In this document: in pieces, positions 42,434 through 52,136 of the stretch
Layout: each line of letters starts with the position of its first letter
How positions within the stretch are numbered: position 1 is the stretch's first letter
Origin: Chitinophaga rhizosphaerae
Lineage (GTDB): Bacteria; Bacteroidota; Bacteroidia; Chitinophagales; Chitinophagaceae
NCBI RefSeq assembly: GCF_003958645.1
Contig: NZ_RXLO01000004.1
Coordinates: forward strand, 1-64,000
Direction of reading: 5' to 3'
Length of the DNA stretch: 64,000 nucleotides
Program-made: the position numbers and the translations under genes
Notes under the pieces: generated by a model
Databases searched by the model: none
Told to the model about the DNA's origin: nothing
Seen by the model: only the letters and a program-made list of their open reading frames with translations

Positions 42434-43219
42434 TCAATCTCCATCAAGCAGGTTCCCCAGTCCGCCCAGGATGCTGCCCTCTTCCTTCCGGGCGCCTGTT
42501 CCGTACGCCAGTACCCGGCTAGCCAGGCGACTGATCGGCAAGCTTTGCAGCCACACCTTGCCCGGCCCCCGCAGCACCGCGAAGAAGAGCCCCTCTCCGC
42601 CGAAAACCATGTTCTTCACCCCGCGCACGAACTCGATGTCGAAGTCCACCTGCTGGGTATAAGCCACCACGCAGCCCGTATCCACCTTCAGCACCTCACC
42701 CGGCGCCAGCTCCTTCTCGATCACGTAACCGCCGGCGTGAACGAATGCCAGGCCGTCGCCCTCAAGCTTCTGCATGATGAACCCTTCTCCCCCGAAAATC
42801 CCCGTCCCCAGTTTGCGCTGAAACTCGATCCCCACGTTCACCCCGCGCGCCGCGCAAAGGAATGCGTCTTTCTGGCAAATTACCTTGCCGCCCAGCAGGC
42901 GCAGGTCCATCGGGATGATCTTTCCCGGGTAAGGCGAAGCGAAGCTCACACGCTTCTTGCCGTTCCCTACGTTCGTAAAACAGGTAATGAACAGGCTTTC
43001 CCCCGTGATCAGGCGTTTGCCGGCAGACATCAGCTTGCCGAAAATCCCCTGTTTGGCCCCGGAGCCGTCTCCGAAAAGGGTTTCCATCTTAATCTCCTGG
43101 TCCATCATCATGAAACTGCCGGATTCGGCCACTGCGCTCTCGTTGGGGTCCAATTCGATCTCTACGATCTGCATTTCTTCCCCGTGTATCCTGTAATCGA
43201 TGTCGTGATTGTTCAGCAT
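42434..43219 (-). CDS. AIM24/TIGR00266 family protein
   Basis: This 261-residue cytoplasmic protein has a repetitive beta-structure with the family's typical segments: LDPNESAVAESGSFMMMD, TCFTNVGNGKKRVSFASPYP, KDAFLCAARGVNVGIEFQRK and GGEGLFFAVLRGPGKVWLQS. It is full length and monocistronic. The family (related to mitochondrial AIM24 and bacterial YdfI-type proteins) has no agreed biochemical function. The C-terminus SILGGLGNLLDGD is a short Gly-rich tail. Confidence 0.88.
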   Translation of the reverse strand: MLNNHDIDYRIHGEEMQIVEIELDPNESAVAESGSFMMMDQEIKMETLFGDGSGAKQGIFGKLMSAGKRLITGESLFITCFTNVGNGKKRVSFASPYPGKIIPMDLRLLGGKVICQKDAFLCAARGVNVGIEFQRKLGTGIFGGEGFIMQKLEGDGLAFVHAGGYVIEKELAPGEVLKVDTGCVVAYTQQVDFDIEFVRGVKNMVFGGEGLFFAVLRGPGKVWLQSLPISRLASRVLAYGTGARKEEGSILGGLGNLLDGD

Positions 43220-43261
43220 AGGTTGTTGGCGTTTTTTGTCTTGCTCAAAATTACATGCTTT

Positions 43262-44359
43262 CTAGCGGATCGCTTTGCTTTTTTTCATCAATCGCTGCAG
43301 CTGCGGCCACATCGCCTCCAGCTGGCGGACGTACCCCAGATCCGTCAGGTGCACCCCGTCGATCGTGCCTTCATGGTCTTTCCCGATGAGGTTACCGGCC
43401 GGCAGATAATACAGTTGTTTGTACCCTTCCGATTTCAATTTCGTATATGCGTTCCTGATAGCGTCGTTTTTCTCTTTCGAATTCTGTCCGATCTTCCGGT
43501 CGAAAAACCCGTTCTCCCGGATCACCGTTTCCACGAGCAGGACCGGCACTTCCGGCCGTTTGTTGAGCAGGTGCTTGATAAAGGGATAGGCTCTTTCCCT
43601 GATTTCTTCCGGCGAAGGATTGGGGATGCAATCCAGCACGAACACGGATGCCGGCATTCTGGCCAGCAGTTCCGCCACGGGGAATTCCATCTTGCCGTTG
43701 CCGCTGAAGCCCAGGTTCACGACGTCCCAACCCGTTTTCCGCTGGAGGATGGAAGAATACACCATGCCCGCCCTGCTGGCCGATGCGCCCTGCAGAATGC
43801 TGGAACCGTAGATCACGATCCGGTGCGAGGTATCGATTTTCGGGCTGGCAGACCGTTGCAGCGTGGCTTCCGGCGCCACGCCGATCTCCAGGGAAGTCAG
43901 TTCGTTGTAGGTGGGCAGATACAGCATGAACTGCCGCATGGCGCCGTCCATATTGTTTACGAGCGTGTATTCGTTGGCGGTGGTTTTATCGCCCGGCCGG
44001 CCGATCCCCGCCCATTGCCATTTACCGTTGTTCCAGGCGTAAAGGTCGAGGCCGCTGTGGCAGATGGGCGTGATATTGGTGTGGAAGAGCCCGCTGCGAA
44101 GGCCCCATTTGGCTTTGATGTAAGGACTGTTCGTTTCGAAGATCACGGCGATGCCGGAGCTGTGCTTCGACAGGTTTTTCACCGCCGGCGTCAGGGCCCG
44201 GTCGAGCACGGTATCCAGGCGCTGGTACACGGGTTCGGTGGGGAGGCCTTTGCCTACGATCTGGAATTGGCGCGCGTCGGTATAACGGGCATTGTCCTGG
44301 CCATAGGCCCAGGTAAGGCTGCTGCCTGCCAGCAACAGGGTAAATATCCAGTTTTTCAT
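43262..44359 (-). CDS. Secreted SGNH/GDSL hydrolase
   Basis: This 365-residue protein has a signal peptide ending WAYGQ. An N-terminal beta-sandwich region (about 25-175) precedes the SGNH hydrolase domain. That domain has the nucleophile Ser in IVIYGSSILQG (about residue 184), an Asn-rich block II (NLGFSGNGKM) and the Asp/His pair in DGVHLTDLG (about residue 334). Such enzymes deacetylate or de-esterify glycans or lipids. The two-domain layout resembles carbohydrate esterases; the substrate is unknown. The RND operon terminator lies behind it. Confidence 0.87.
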   Translation of the reverse strand: MKNWIFTLLLAGSSLTWAYGQDNARYTDARQFQIVGKGLPTEPVYQRLDTVLDRALTPAVKNLSKHSSGIAVIFETNSPYIKAKWGLRSGLFHTNITPICHSGLDLYAWNNGKWQWAGIGRPGDKTTANEYTLVNNMDGAMRQFMLYLPTYNELTSLEIGVAPEATLQRSASPKIDTSHRIVIYGSSILQGASASRAGMVYSSILQRKTGWDVVNLGFSGNGKMEFPVAELLARMPASVFVLDCIPNPSPEEIRERAYPFIKHLLNKRPEVPVLLVETVIRENGFFDRKIGQNSKEKNDAIRNAYTKLKSEGYKQLYYLPAGNLIGKDHEGTIDGVHLTDLGYVRQLEAMWPQLQRLMKKSKAIR

Positions 44360-44404
44360 AATGCGAAAAATAAGAAGAAGGCGGCAGCCATGAAAGACCG
44401 GTCA

Positions 44405-44435
44405 TAAAAAAACCGTCCCGAAGAATCGGGACGGT
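44405..44435 (-). terminator. Terminator of the RND efflux operon
   Basis: A perfect 10-base stem (ACCGTCCCGA at 44412-44421 against 44426-44435) with a 4-base loop is followed on the minus strand by TTTTTTT. Confidence 0.88.
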
Positions 44436-44486
44436 ACTAGTTAACCTACAACTGTTACACTGTTTGCTTTGATTAAAAACAGTTTC

Positions 44487-47400
44487 TTAATTCAATTTCA
44501 CCTTTTCGGCGGGGTGCGCATGACCATTCTCGTGCGCAGCGTCTTCCGGGTGATTGAAGAAATGATATGGGCGCGGCGACATATAGTTCGGATCGTGCAG
44601 TTTCCGTACGGTATCCTTTTTCAGGAACAGTTTGAGGATGAGCACGAGGAACGGAACGTATTTGAGGCCGCGGGGCATTTTGTAAAGGTCGAGCACGTCG
44701 ATGCAGCGCTTGTTCATGGCATACATCACGGGTACGAGGATCAGGGTGAGGAAGGTGGCGAAGATCAGGCCGAACACCATCGTCCAGGCGAGCGGGCCCC
44801 AGAAGGCTACGTTGTCGCCGCCGAAGTAAAGGTGCGGGTTAAATTCGTCGAACATCTTCCAGAAGTCGATATTGAGCCCTACCGCCAGCGGGATGAGGCC
44901 GAGCACGGCGGCGATGGCGGTGAGGATAACCGGAGTCATACGGGTACGGCCGCCTTCCACTACCGCTTCGTTGAAGGGCACTCCCTGCATCACGAGGAGG
45001 TCGGTGAATTCCACGAGCACGATCCCGTTCCTGGCCACGATCCCCGCGAGGGCCATGATACCAACGCCGGTCATCACGATGGAGATATCCATGCCGAAGA
45101 TGGCGAAACCGAGGAATACGCCGATGATGGAGAAGAGGATTTCCAGGAAGATCACGAAGGCGCGGCCCACGGAGTTAAACTGGGTCACCATGATGAGGAA
45201 GATGAGGCCAACGGCGCCAACCATGGCCAGCAGGAGGAAGTTCATGGTTTCCGCCTGGTCTTCCTGCTCACCGGTCATTTTCACGGTGATCCCGTCCGGG
45301 GGGCTGAATTCCTGCACGGCGCCGGTAATTTCAGCCACAACCTCATTGGCGTTGAAACCGGTGAGGATATTGGAATAGAGCGTCACTACCCGTTTCTCGT
45401 CTTTATGTTTGATACCTGCGTAGGTATTGCTGTATTGGATATCGGCCACCGCGCTCAGGGGAACCTGCCTGATCGCGCCGTTCATGTTCATGTCGCGGTA
45501 GGTGAGGTTCAGGTTCATGAGGGTGTTGATATTGTTACGCTGATTTTCCTGAAGGCGGATGGTGATATCGTATTCATCGTCTGCATCACGGAACTTAGTA
45601 GGGGCATAGCCGGACAATGCGATCCGAAGGGCGGTACCAATCTGGTCGGTAGTGATACCTTCGCGGTTGGCGCGTTCCCGGTCTATGTTTACGATTATCT
45701 CGGGCTTGTTGCTCTGGAAATCGCTTTTCAGTTCTTCCACGCCGCCGATCTGCAGGCTGTCCAGATAACGTTTCAGTTTCTCGGAAGTCATGGCCAGTTG
45801 TTCGAATTCGTCACCGGAAATTTCGATGTTGATGGGTTTCCCTGTGGGAGGGCCGCCTTGTTCCTGTTCTACAGTGATATCGGCGCCGGGAATACCTTTC
45901 ACGGCGTTGCGGATCTTGTCGAGATACTCGAGAGTAGATTGTCCGTTACGTTTGGAAAATTCCACGAAAGCCACTGTCACCTTGCCTTTATGCGGATAGG
46001 TCCCCTGGTCCATCTGCGAGGGATCTGTCGCGCCTTTGGCTACGTTGGAAATGATGGATTTCACCAACGGGTTATTTTTGCCGACTACTTTAACGATGCG
46101 TTGTTCCACGATGTTGGTGATAGAATCCGTTGTCATTTCATCCGTCCCGTTCGGCAATTCGAGATAGGCGAATATAAAGTTCGGGTCAGCGGTCGGGAAG
46201 AAGATGACTTTCGGGCTGCGTATTCCTGTCAGGACGATGCTGAATACCAACAGGCCAAAGGTGGCGAGCAGGATTTTCACGGGTCTCCAGCCCACAACGC
46301 ACCATTCCAGGATGCGGCGGTACCGGTTTTGTACGCGTGGCCAGATATTGTTCTGGAACTTCCTTGCCACTACGCCGAGCCAGAAACGCTCGATGGTGAT
46401 CAGGAGCCAGATGAAAACAACCAGGTTCCCCGCGCCCATGCTTCCTACATAACCGATCAGGGCGGCTACGGCAAAAACAAGGGTGAGTATCGTGTATTTG
46501 CGGTCCCATTTCGGTTTGGGATGCTCATCGCCTTCATGACGGTCCATGAAATCCACCGCGAACACGGGGTTGATGATATATGCCACGAACAGGGACGCCA
46601 TCAGTGTAACGATCAGCGTCGCAGGCAGGAAGAACATGAACTTACCGATAATTCCCGGCCAGAAAAGCAGCGGAAAGAACGGCGCCAGTACGGTCATCGT
46701 CCCGGAAAAAACCGGCAGGAACACTTCCCCCGCCGCGATTTTTGCGGCTTTGACGATGCCAAGATCCCGCCTTTCATGGAAAATACGGTGAACGTTCTCG
46801 ATCACCACGATGGCGTCATCTACCACGATCCCAAGGGCCAGCAGGAAGGAAAACAGCACCATCATGTTGAGGGTGAATCCCATTACCGGCATAAACAGGA
46901 ACGCGATGAACATGGATAAAGGCACGGATGCCGCCACGAACAAGGCGTTCACGGCGCCCATGAAGAACATCAGTACCACTGTCACGAGAATGAAGCCGAT
47001 GATGATCGTATTGATAAGGTCGTGCAGGGTAATACGGGTAGACTCGCTCTGGTCTGCGGTGATGGTTACTTCGAGGTCTTTCGGCAGCAGGTCTTTCTTC
47101 GCGTCTTCTACGATCTGGAAGATTTTGTCGGACGCGTCGATGAGGTTTTCCCCGCTCCGCTTGATAACGTTAAGGGTCACTACACTTTTACCGTCGAGTC
47201 GTGCATAGCTGTCCTGTTCCTTATGCGAGTCTACTACCTCTGCGATGTCGCGGAGATACACGGTAGCGCCTGAAGTGCCGCGCACCACGATGTCGCGGAT
47301 GAGATTGGGATCTTTGTATTCGCCTTTAACGGCCAGCGTACGCTTCATACCGTCTATGCGGACGAGCCCGCCCGATACGGTCTTGTTTTCGCCCTGTACG

Positions 47401-48035
47401 GCCATCATCACATCGCCGAAGCTGATCCGCGCCGCATCCATTTTGAATTTATCCAGATTGATCTGGATTTCGCGTTCCAGCGCACCCACGATGTCTACGC
47501 GCGTGATCTCGGTAAGCCCTTCGATCCTGTCCTGCATTTCGTCCGCATATTTTTTCAGCGTCTGCAGGTCGAAGTCGCCGGACATGTTTACGTTCATGAT
47601 GGGTACTTCGGAGATCTCCATCTTAGTGATCATAGGATCTTCGGTGAGGTCGTTGGGCAGGTCTTTCTTCGCTGCGTCCACTTTTTCCCGTACCTGGATG
47701 CCGGCTTCCAGCAGATCTTCGTCCGGGTTGAATTCGACGATGATGGCGGAGAAGTCCTGGATGGAAGTGCTCGTGATCTTGCGTACGCCCGAGATGGATT
47801 TCAGTTTCTTCTCGATGGGCTTGGTCACGAGGGTTTCCATATCTTCCGGGGAAGTACCGTCGTTGATCGTGGAAATATAATATTGGGGGAACACGACCTC
47901 TGGGAATTGCTCCTTGGGCAGGCTCCTGTATGTGAGGATGCCGGCGATGGTGAGGATGAGGGTGACCACGTAAATGCTCACCTTGTTATCGATCGCCCAA
48001 CTGGTCGGCCGGAATTCTTTTTCTAAGTCCTTCAT
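44487..48035 (-). CDS. RND-family efflux permease (inner-membrane pump)
   Basis: The protein is 1182 residues. The usual RND landmarks are present: an N-terminal membrane helix with YRSLPKEQFPEVVFPQY, GIVVDDAIVVIENVHR in TM4 with the proton-relay Asp pair, and ARNGIVLVEFTDLL in the second half. Two large periplasmic loops follow the RND two-repeat plan. It is slightly longer than AcrB (about 1050) because of a C-terminal extension and an insert between the halves. It should work with the HlyD-type adaptor and TolC-like channel encoded upstream. Substrate unknown; the HAE-type helices point to drugs or amphiphiles rather than metals. Confidence 0.93.
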   Translation of the reverse strand: MKDLEKEFRPTSWAIDNKVSIYVVTLILTIAGILTYRSLPKEQFPEVVFPQYYISTINDGTSPEDMETLVTKPIEKKLKSISGVRKITSTSIQDFSAIIVEFNPDEDLLEAGIQVREKVDAAKKDLPNDLTEDPMITKMEISEVPIMNVNMSGDFDLQTLKKYADEMQDRIEGLTEITRVDIVGALEREIQINLDKFKMDAARISFGDVMMAVQGENKTVSGGLVRIDGMKRTLAVKGEYKDPNLIRDIVVRGTSGATVYLRDIAEVVDSHKEQDSYARLDGKSVVTLNVIKRSGENLIDASDKIFQIVEDAKKDLLPKDLEVTITADQSESTRITLHDLINTIIIGFILVTVVLMFFMGAVNALFVAASVPLSMFIAFLFMPVMGFTLNMMVLFSFLLALGIVVDDAIVVIENVHRIFHERRDLGIVKAAKIAAGEVFLPVFSGTMTVLAPFFPLLFWPGIIGKFMFFLPATLIVTLMASLFVAYIINPVFAVDFMDRHEGDEHPKPKWDRKYTILTLVFAVAALIGYVGSMGAGNLVVFIWLLITIERFWLGVVARKFQNNIWPRVQNRYRRILEWCVVGWRPVKILLATFGLLVFSIVLTGIRSPKVIFFPTADPNFIFAYLELPNGTDEMTTDSITNIVEQRIVKVVGKNNPLVKSIISNVAKGATDPSQMDQGTYPHKGKVTVAFVEFSKRNGQSTLEYLDKIRNAVKGIPGADITVEQEQGGPPTGKPINIEISGDEFEQLAMTSEKLKRYLDSLQIGGVEELKSDFQSNKPEIIVNIDRERANREGITTDQIGTALRIALSGYAPTKFRDADDEYDITIRLQENQRNNINTLMNLNLTYRDMNMNGAIRQVPLSAVADIQYSNTYAGIKHKDEKRVVTLYSNILTGFNANEVVAEITGAVQEFSPPDGITVKMTGEQEDQAETMNFLLLAMVGAVGLIFLIMVTQFNSVGRAFVIFLEILFSIIGVFLGFAIFGMDISIVMTGVGIMALAGIVARNGIVLVEFTDLLVMQGVPFNEAVVEGGRTRMTPVILTAIAAVLGLIPLAVGLNIDFWKMFDEFNPHLYFGGDNVAFWGPLAWTMVFGLIFATFLTLILVPVMYAMNKRCIDVLDLYKMPRGLKYVPFLVLILKLFLKKDTVRKLHDPNYMSPRPYHFFNHPEDAAHENGHAHPAEKVKLN

Positions 48036-48060
48036 CGGTTAATTTTTTAAAGTTGGCCGG

Positions 48061-49170
48061 TTACAGCTTGATAAAGTCGTTGTCGTTCAGGCCCTGGAAG
48101 CCGGTGGTGATGATCTTGTCGCCGGGTTTGATCCCTGATTTGATTTCCGCTTTATCGTTATAGGTGCGGCCCAGTTCTATATAGGAACGCGAGGCCTGCA
48201 ATTTATCACCGGCCCCCTTCACCGTCAGCACATAAGGTTTGCCGAGGGAATACTGGATGACGTTCACGGGTACCACCAGCGCATCTTTCGCTCGGTAGTC
48301 CACAATGCGGAGCTGGGCGATCATGTTGGGATGCAGTTCCTTATTACCCTGGATGGGGATTTCCACACGGATCGTACGGCTCAGTTCATCGATTACCCGG
48401 GAGGCAAAACCGATTTTGGTACGGAAAGTCTGCTGGATATCGGGGAATGTCACTTCCACTTCATCCCCTGTGGAAACTTTGCCGGCGAAGGCTTCGGCCA
48501 CATTGGCCACCACCCGCAGGTTCGATGCGTTTACCACGCGGAATGCGGGATTACCGGGCGCCGCCGCATCGCCGATCTTCGCGATCACCTGGTCTACCGT
48601 ACCATTGATGGGAGAAATGATCCGGGTGAGATTGATCTGGTCTTTCATGGTGGCCATGCTCTTCTCCAGTGCTTCTTTTTGCGATTTGGCGGTCAGGTAC
48701 TGCACTTCGGAGCCGATCTTCTGGCGCCAGAGGTTCGCCTGCTTGTTGTAAAGGGTCGTAGCCAGGTCTAACTGGGTTTGAAGTTCGGCGAGGCTCGCAC
48801 GCATCACCTGATCGTCTACCTGCGCCAGCGCCTGGCCTTTGCTTACGCTCTGGCCTTCGCGAACGAAGATCGCTTTGATAATGCCGGGCGACTGTGCCGA
48901 CACCGCTACGTTTTCACGGGCGTCTACATCTCCCTGGATATCGATGAAGTGTTCGAAAGTAGCGGTTTCCACCTGGGTGATGGTGACCGTTTTTGTTTTC
49001 ACGGCGGTGGAATCTCCGCCTTTGAGTTCTTTCTCCAGGGTTTTGATCTCCGCGTCCAGTTTGGCTTTCTCCGTTTTGAGGCGCGCGAGTTTATCGGCTT
49101 TCTTTTCTTCTCCGCCGCCGCAGGCAACCATTAGGGCGATCAGCGGAAGAGCGAAATATCTTTTATTCAT
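48061..49170 (-). CDS. RND efflux periplasmic adaptor (membrane fusion lipoprotein)
   Basis: This 369-residue lipoprotein has the lipobox ALMVACGGG. A Lys/Glu coiled coil follows, then a biotinyl-lipoyl-like half (VSAQSPGIIKAIFVREGQSV) and SPINGTVDQVIAKIGDAAAP, the standard order of HlyD/AcrA-type adaptors. It links the RND pump to the outer-membrane channel. It lies 25 bases from the pump gene and 33 from the TolC gene. Confidence 0.93.
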   Translation of the reverse strand: MNKRYFALPLIALMVACGGGEEKKADKLARLKTEKAKLDAEIKTLEKELKGGDSTAVKTKTVTITQVETATFEHFIDIQGDVDARENVAVSAQSPGIIKAIFVREGQSVSKGQALAQVDDQVMRASLAELQTQLDLATTLYNKQANLWRQKIGSEVQYLTAKSQKEALEKSMATMKDQINLTRIISPINGTVDQVIAKIGDAAAPGNPAFRVVNASNLRVVANVAEAFAGKVSTGDEVEVTFPDIQQTFRTKIGFASRVIDELSRTIRVEIPIQGNKELHPNMIAQLRIVDYRAKDALVVPVNVIQYSLGKPYVLTVKGAGDKLQASRSYIELGRTYNDKAEIKSGIKPGDKIITTGFQGLNDNDFIKL

Positions 49171-49203
49171 GGGAAGTTGATTTATAGCTGAAAAGGTTGA
49201 AGG

Positions 49204-50568
49204 TTACAGTTTTCCGAACGCTTTAAGGTAATCCACGCGGGCAACGATGACGTTGAAGAGCGCGGTGAAATAGTTGTTCTGTGCCATGAGCAGGGCCGAT
49301 TCGGCGTTCAGCAGTTCCACACTGGAGCCTACGCCTTCCCTGTATTTGATCATCGTGGTTTCGAAGACTTCCTTGGCCAGTTGCATATTTTCTTCCTCGT
49401 TATCGAGGGTGGAAATATTGTTGCGGAGGCTGGTGGAGGAATTGGCCTGTTCCAGGTCTATCGATCCGCGGAGCTGCTCAAGGTCTATCTCGTTCTTTTT
49501 AACGGCGATCATTGCCTGGTCTACCTTGCGTAGCCGCTGGAATCCGGTAAAGATGGGCACTTTCAGGTTCAGGCCGTAAGACACGTATCCATACCAGCTT
49601 TGGGACGAGAAGTAATCGAACTTGCCGCTGGCGCGGGAAGCGCCACCCTGTCCGAATAGGTATAGTGAAGGCCATGCGGATAACCGGTAACGCTTCAGGT
49701 TATATTCGTTGGCTTGGCGCTGGGTTTCGAGGAGCTGGTATTCAATACGGTTTTGGTAGCTGAAGTCCGTTTGTTCCTGGATATCTGCCTTCAGGGCGTT
49801 GTTGCCGAGGGTGTCGGTGAGTACCAGTTGTTGTTTCACGGGCATGCCGATCTGGAATTTCAGGGCGGCGATGCCTACTTCCCGGATTTCGCGGAGGCGG
49901 GTCTGTTGCGATTCGAGGTTGTTGACCTGTACTACGAGTCTGTCCACATCCAATTTTTCCACCAGGCCTTCCTTATATATCTCGCGGGTTTCGGCGAGGA
50001 TGTTGCGGAGGCGAACCTGGTTGGAGTCGAGGATTACGAGGGCCTTATCCGCCGCCACTACGTTGAAATAAGCCTTGTAAACGGCCGCCTTCACTTCCAC
50101 TTCGGAATACTGAACACCTTTACGGGCGAGCTGTTCCAGGGTTTTGCGCGCCTGCAGGGCAACGAGCACACTGGGGTCGAAGAGGGTTTGGTTCACGTCT
50201 ACCTGGCCCAACACGTTATAGGCCAGTCCGAACGCGATGGGCACCGTGGTGCCTTTGGGCGCGTTGGGGTCGAAGTTGCTGATGTCGACCAATTGTTTCT
50301 GAATGACCGGGTTGTGCTGGAACAGCCCCGTGCCGCTTACCTGTGGCAGGGCGAGGCCGCTCACTTCGCGGTTAACGGCGAGCTGATTGAGCTCGTCCAT
50401 TTTTGCATTACGGATAGCGTACTGATGGGTGAGCGCATAAGATATGGCGTCCTGCACCGAGAACCGCAGCGTTTCCGACGTTACGGCCGGCTGCTGTTGC
50501 GCCTGGGCGCAGGTGAAAGCATGCAACATCGTGCCCGCCAGGGCAACGAGTTTCCATTTAAAGTGCAT
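49204..50568 (-). CDS. TolC-family outer-membrane efflux channel
   Basis: This 454-residue protein has a signal peptide (ending CAQAQ). Its two-repeat helical structure is typical of TolC: SYALTHQYAIRNAKMDELNQ and QFSAV-like first repeat, then LDVDRLVVQVNNLESQQTRL and the second repeat near SSVELLNAESALLMAQNNYF. It forms the outer-membrane exit duct for the RND pump. It is the second gene of the operon, after the TetR gene. Confidence 0.93.
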   Translation of the reverse strand: MHFKWKLVALAGTMLHAFTCAQAQQQPAVTSETLRFSVQDAISYALTHQYAIRNAKMDELNQLAVNREVSGLALPQVSGTGLFQHNPVIQKQLVDISNFDPNAPKGTTVPIAFGLAYNVLGQVDVNQTLFDPSVLVALQARKTLEQLARKGVQYSEVEVKAAVYKAYFNVVAADKALVILDSNQVRLRNILAETREIYKEGLVEKLDVDRLVVQVNNLESQQTRLREIREVGIAALKFQIGMPVKQQLVLTDTLGNNALKADIQEQTDFSYQNRIEYQLLETQRQANEYNLKRYRLSAWPSLYLFGQGGASRASGKFDYFSSQSWYGYVSYGLNLKVPIFTGFQRLRKVDQAMIAVKKNEIDLEQLRGSIDLEQANSSTSLRNNISTLDNEEENMQLAKEVFETTMIKYREGVGSSVELLNAESALLMAQNNYFTALFNVIVARVDYLKAFGKL

Positions 50569-50582
50569 AGATCATTGATTTA

Positions 50583-51197
50583 TTACAGGTTATCTTTCTT
50601 TCGGTATTGATCGATCAACTGATAGCCTTTAAGGGAGGCCACGCCATACAGGAAATGCTCCAGCAGCACGCGCTGCACCTTCGTCATATCGTACCCGTTC
50701 ATCGGGAACAGTTCGGGCTGGAAGCAGAAGAGCGACGATGCCGCGCGGAAAGCGCTGAGAATGTCCAGGTCCAGGTCGGGCCGGTACAATCCCTCTTCGA
50801 TCCCTCTTTCCAGGTTCTCCCGGATCGTCCGCACCATGAACACGTTCTTATGCTGCTCAAATAACTGGAACGCTTTGGAATGGAACTTCTGGAGGTCCAT
50901 CATCACAACCGGGTTCATGTTCCGGAATTTCTCTTCCAGCATCTTGATGACCCCGAACAACTCTCCGACCGCATCCGCGCTATTGTTCCGGCTCGCGATG
51001 CACTGCTCCTCGATCAGGGCGAGGTGGCGGCTCATGACATTGAGCACCAGGTCGCTCTTGTCTGCGAAGTGGGCATACAGCGTTTTTTTCGAGATGCCCA
51101 TGCGGTTGGCGATATCGTCCATCGTGATGGAACGGGTGCCATATTGCCGGAACATATTGAACGCCGTATCCAGGATCCGTTCTTGAACTTCTTCCAT
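50583..51197 (-). CDS. TetR/AcrR family transcriptional regulator
   Basis: The protein is 204 residues when started at MEEVQERILDTAFNMFRQYG; the longer frame upstream reaches the DUF502 gene and is not TetR-like. The N-terminal HTH is ITMDDIANRMGISKKTLYAH and ends with FADKSDL. The C-terminal ligand-binding helices are less conserved. It is the first gene of the efflux operon, so it likely represses the operon until an inducer binds. No operator was identified. Confidence 0.92.
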   Translation of the reverse strand: MEEVQERILDTAFNMFRQYGTRSITMDDIANRMGISKKTLYAHFADKSDLVLNVMSRHLALIEEQCIASRNNSADAVGELFGVIKMLEEKFRNMNPVVMMDLQKFHSKAFQLFEQHKNVFMVRTIRENLERGIEEGLYRPDLDLDILSAFRAASSLFCFQPELFPMNGYDMTKVQRVLLEHFLYGVASLKGYQLIDQYRKKDNL

Positions 51198-51385
51198 TGG
51201 TTTTCGATAATAAGGGGCGAAATTGATTACACGGACAAAACTATGGAAACTATTTAAACCGCCAAAGTTTCCATCAAACAATTTCTCCATAATATGACGA
51301 ACGGGGTTCATCAAAGGATTTAGCGGTTTTATGTCGGGCGGGAAGCGGGTTTTATGCTGTAACTTCGCACTTTCAAACCACGCAC

Positions 51386-52045
51386 ATGTCTCCAAAGTTG
51401 AAATTCCGGGTATTGCTGTCGCGTTTACTGCGCTATTTTTTCCAGGGGCTGCTCATCCTGGCGCCCATTGGCATCACGGCGTTTACGCTGTACTGGGGTT
51501 TTATCACGATCGACAACCTGTTGCCGCGCGACCTGATCCCGGAAGACCATCCGATGAATTTCCTGAAGTACAAGGGGGTAGGGTTTGCTATCGTATTGAT
51601 TATCATCATTTTTGTCGGATATCTGAGCTCCTCGTTCATCATCGGGCGGCTGATCGACATGTTCGACCATATCCTGGAGCGGACACCTTTTATTAAATAT
51701 ATCTATTCATCCGTGAAGGATGTTTTCGACGCGTTTGTGGGGGAAAAGAAGAAGTTCGATCATCCGGTGCTGGTGAATGTGTATGGGGAGGATGTGTGGG
51801 AGATGGGATTTATCACCCAGGAAGATGTGCGTGCGCTGGGGCTGGAGGGATATATGGCGGTGTATGTGCCGCATGCCTATGCGATTACCGGCAAGGTGTT
51901 CATGGTGCGGAAGGAGAAGGTGCGGCCGTTGACGAATGTTTCGGCGGGCGAGGCGATGAAATTCGCGGTTTCGGGGGGTGTTACGCATATTGCGGAACTG
52001 CCGTCCGCCCCGGTGACCAACTCCGAAAAGCCCGAATCCCGCTAA
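51386..52045 (+). CDS. DUF502 family membrane protein
   Basis: This 219-residue protein has two membrane segments (LLILAPIGITAFTLYWGF and VGFAIVLIIIIFVGYLSSSF). These are followed by the DUF502 signature RTPFIKYIYSSVKDVFDAFV and a beta-rich soluble part with VYVPHAYAITGKVFMV. Length and layout are full. It is divergent from the TetR gene. A TAACTTCG near 51358 is a one-mismatch -7 box. Function unknown. Confidence 0.87.
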   Translation: MSPKLKFRVLLSRLLRYFFQGLLILAPIGITAFTLYWGFITIDNLLPRDLIPEDHPMNFLKYKGVGFAIVLIIIIFVGYLSSSFIIGRLIDMFDHILERTPFIKYIYSSVKDVFDAFVGEKKKFDHPVLVNVYGEDVWEMGFITQEDVRALGLEGYMAVYVPHAYAITGKVFMVRKEKVRPLTNVSAGEAMKFAVSGGVTHIAELPSAPVTNSEKPESR

Positions 52046-52136
52046 TTCGGAGAAATTCTCTTCCCAAACTGATATCCGTATCGTTAATTCAGGTTCTTTA
52101 TAGCACGGAGCGGTCTACATTGCCGGAAAATATCCG

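Noticed and set aside
44469..46919. 816-residue plus-strand open frame opposite the RND pump gene
   Set aside because: It is the mirror of a full-length RND permease with all family motifs. The translated sequence is rich in His/Glu/Gly, with no fold-like pattern or start context. High GC codon use makes long antisense frames common here.
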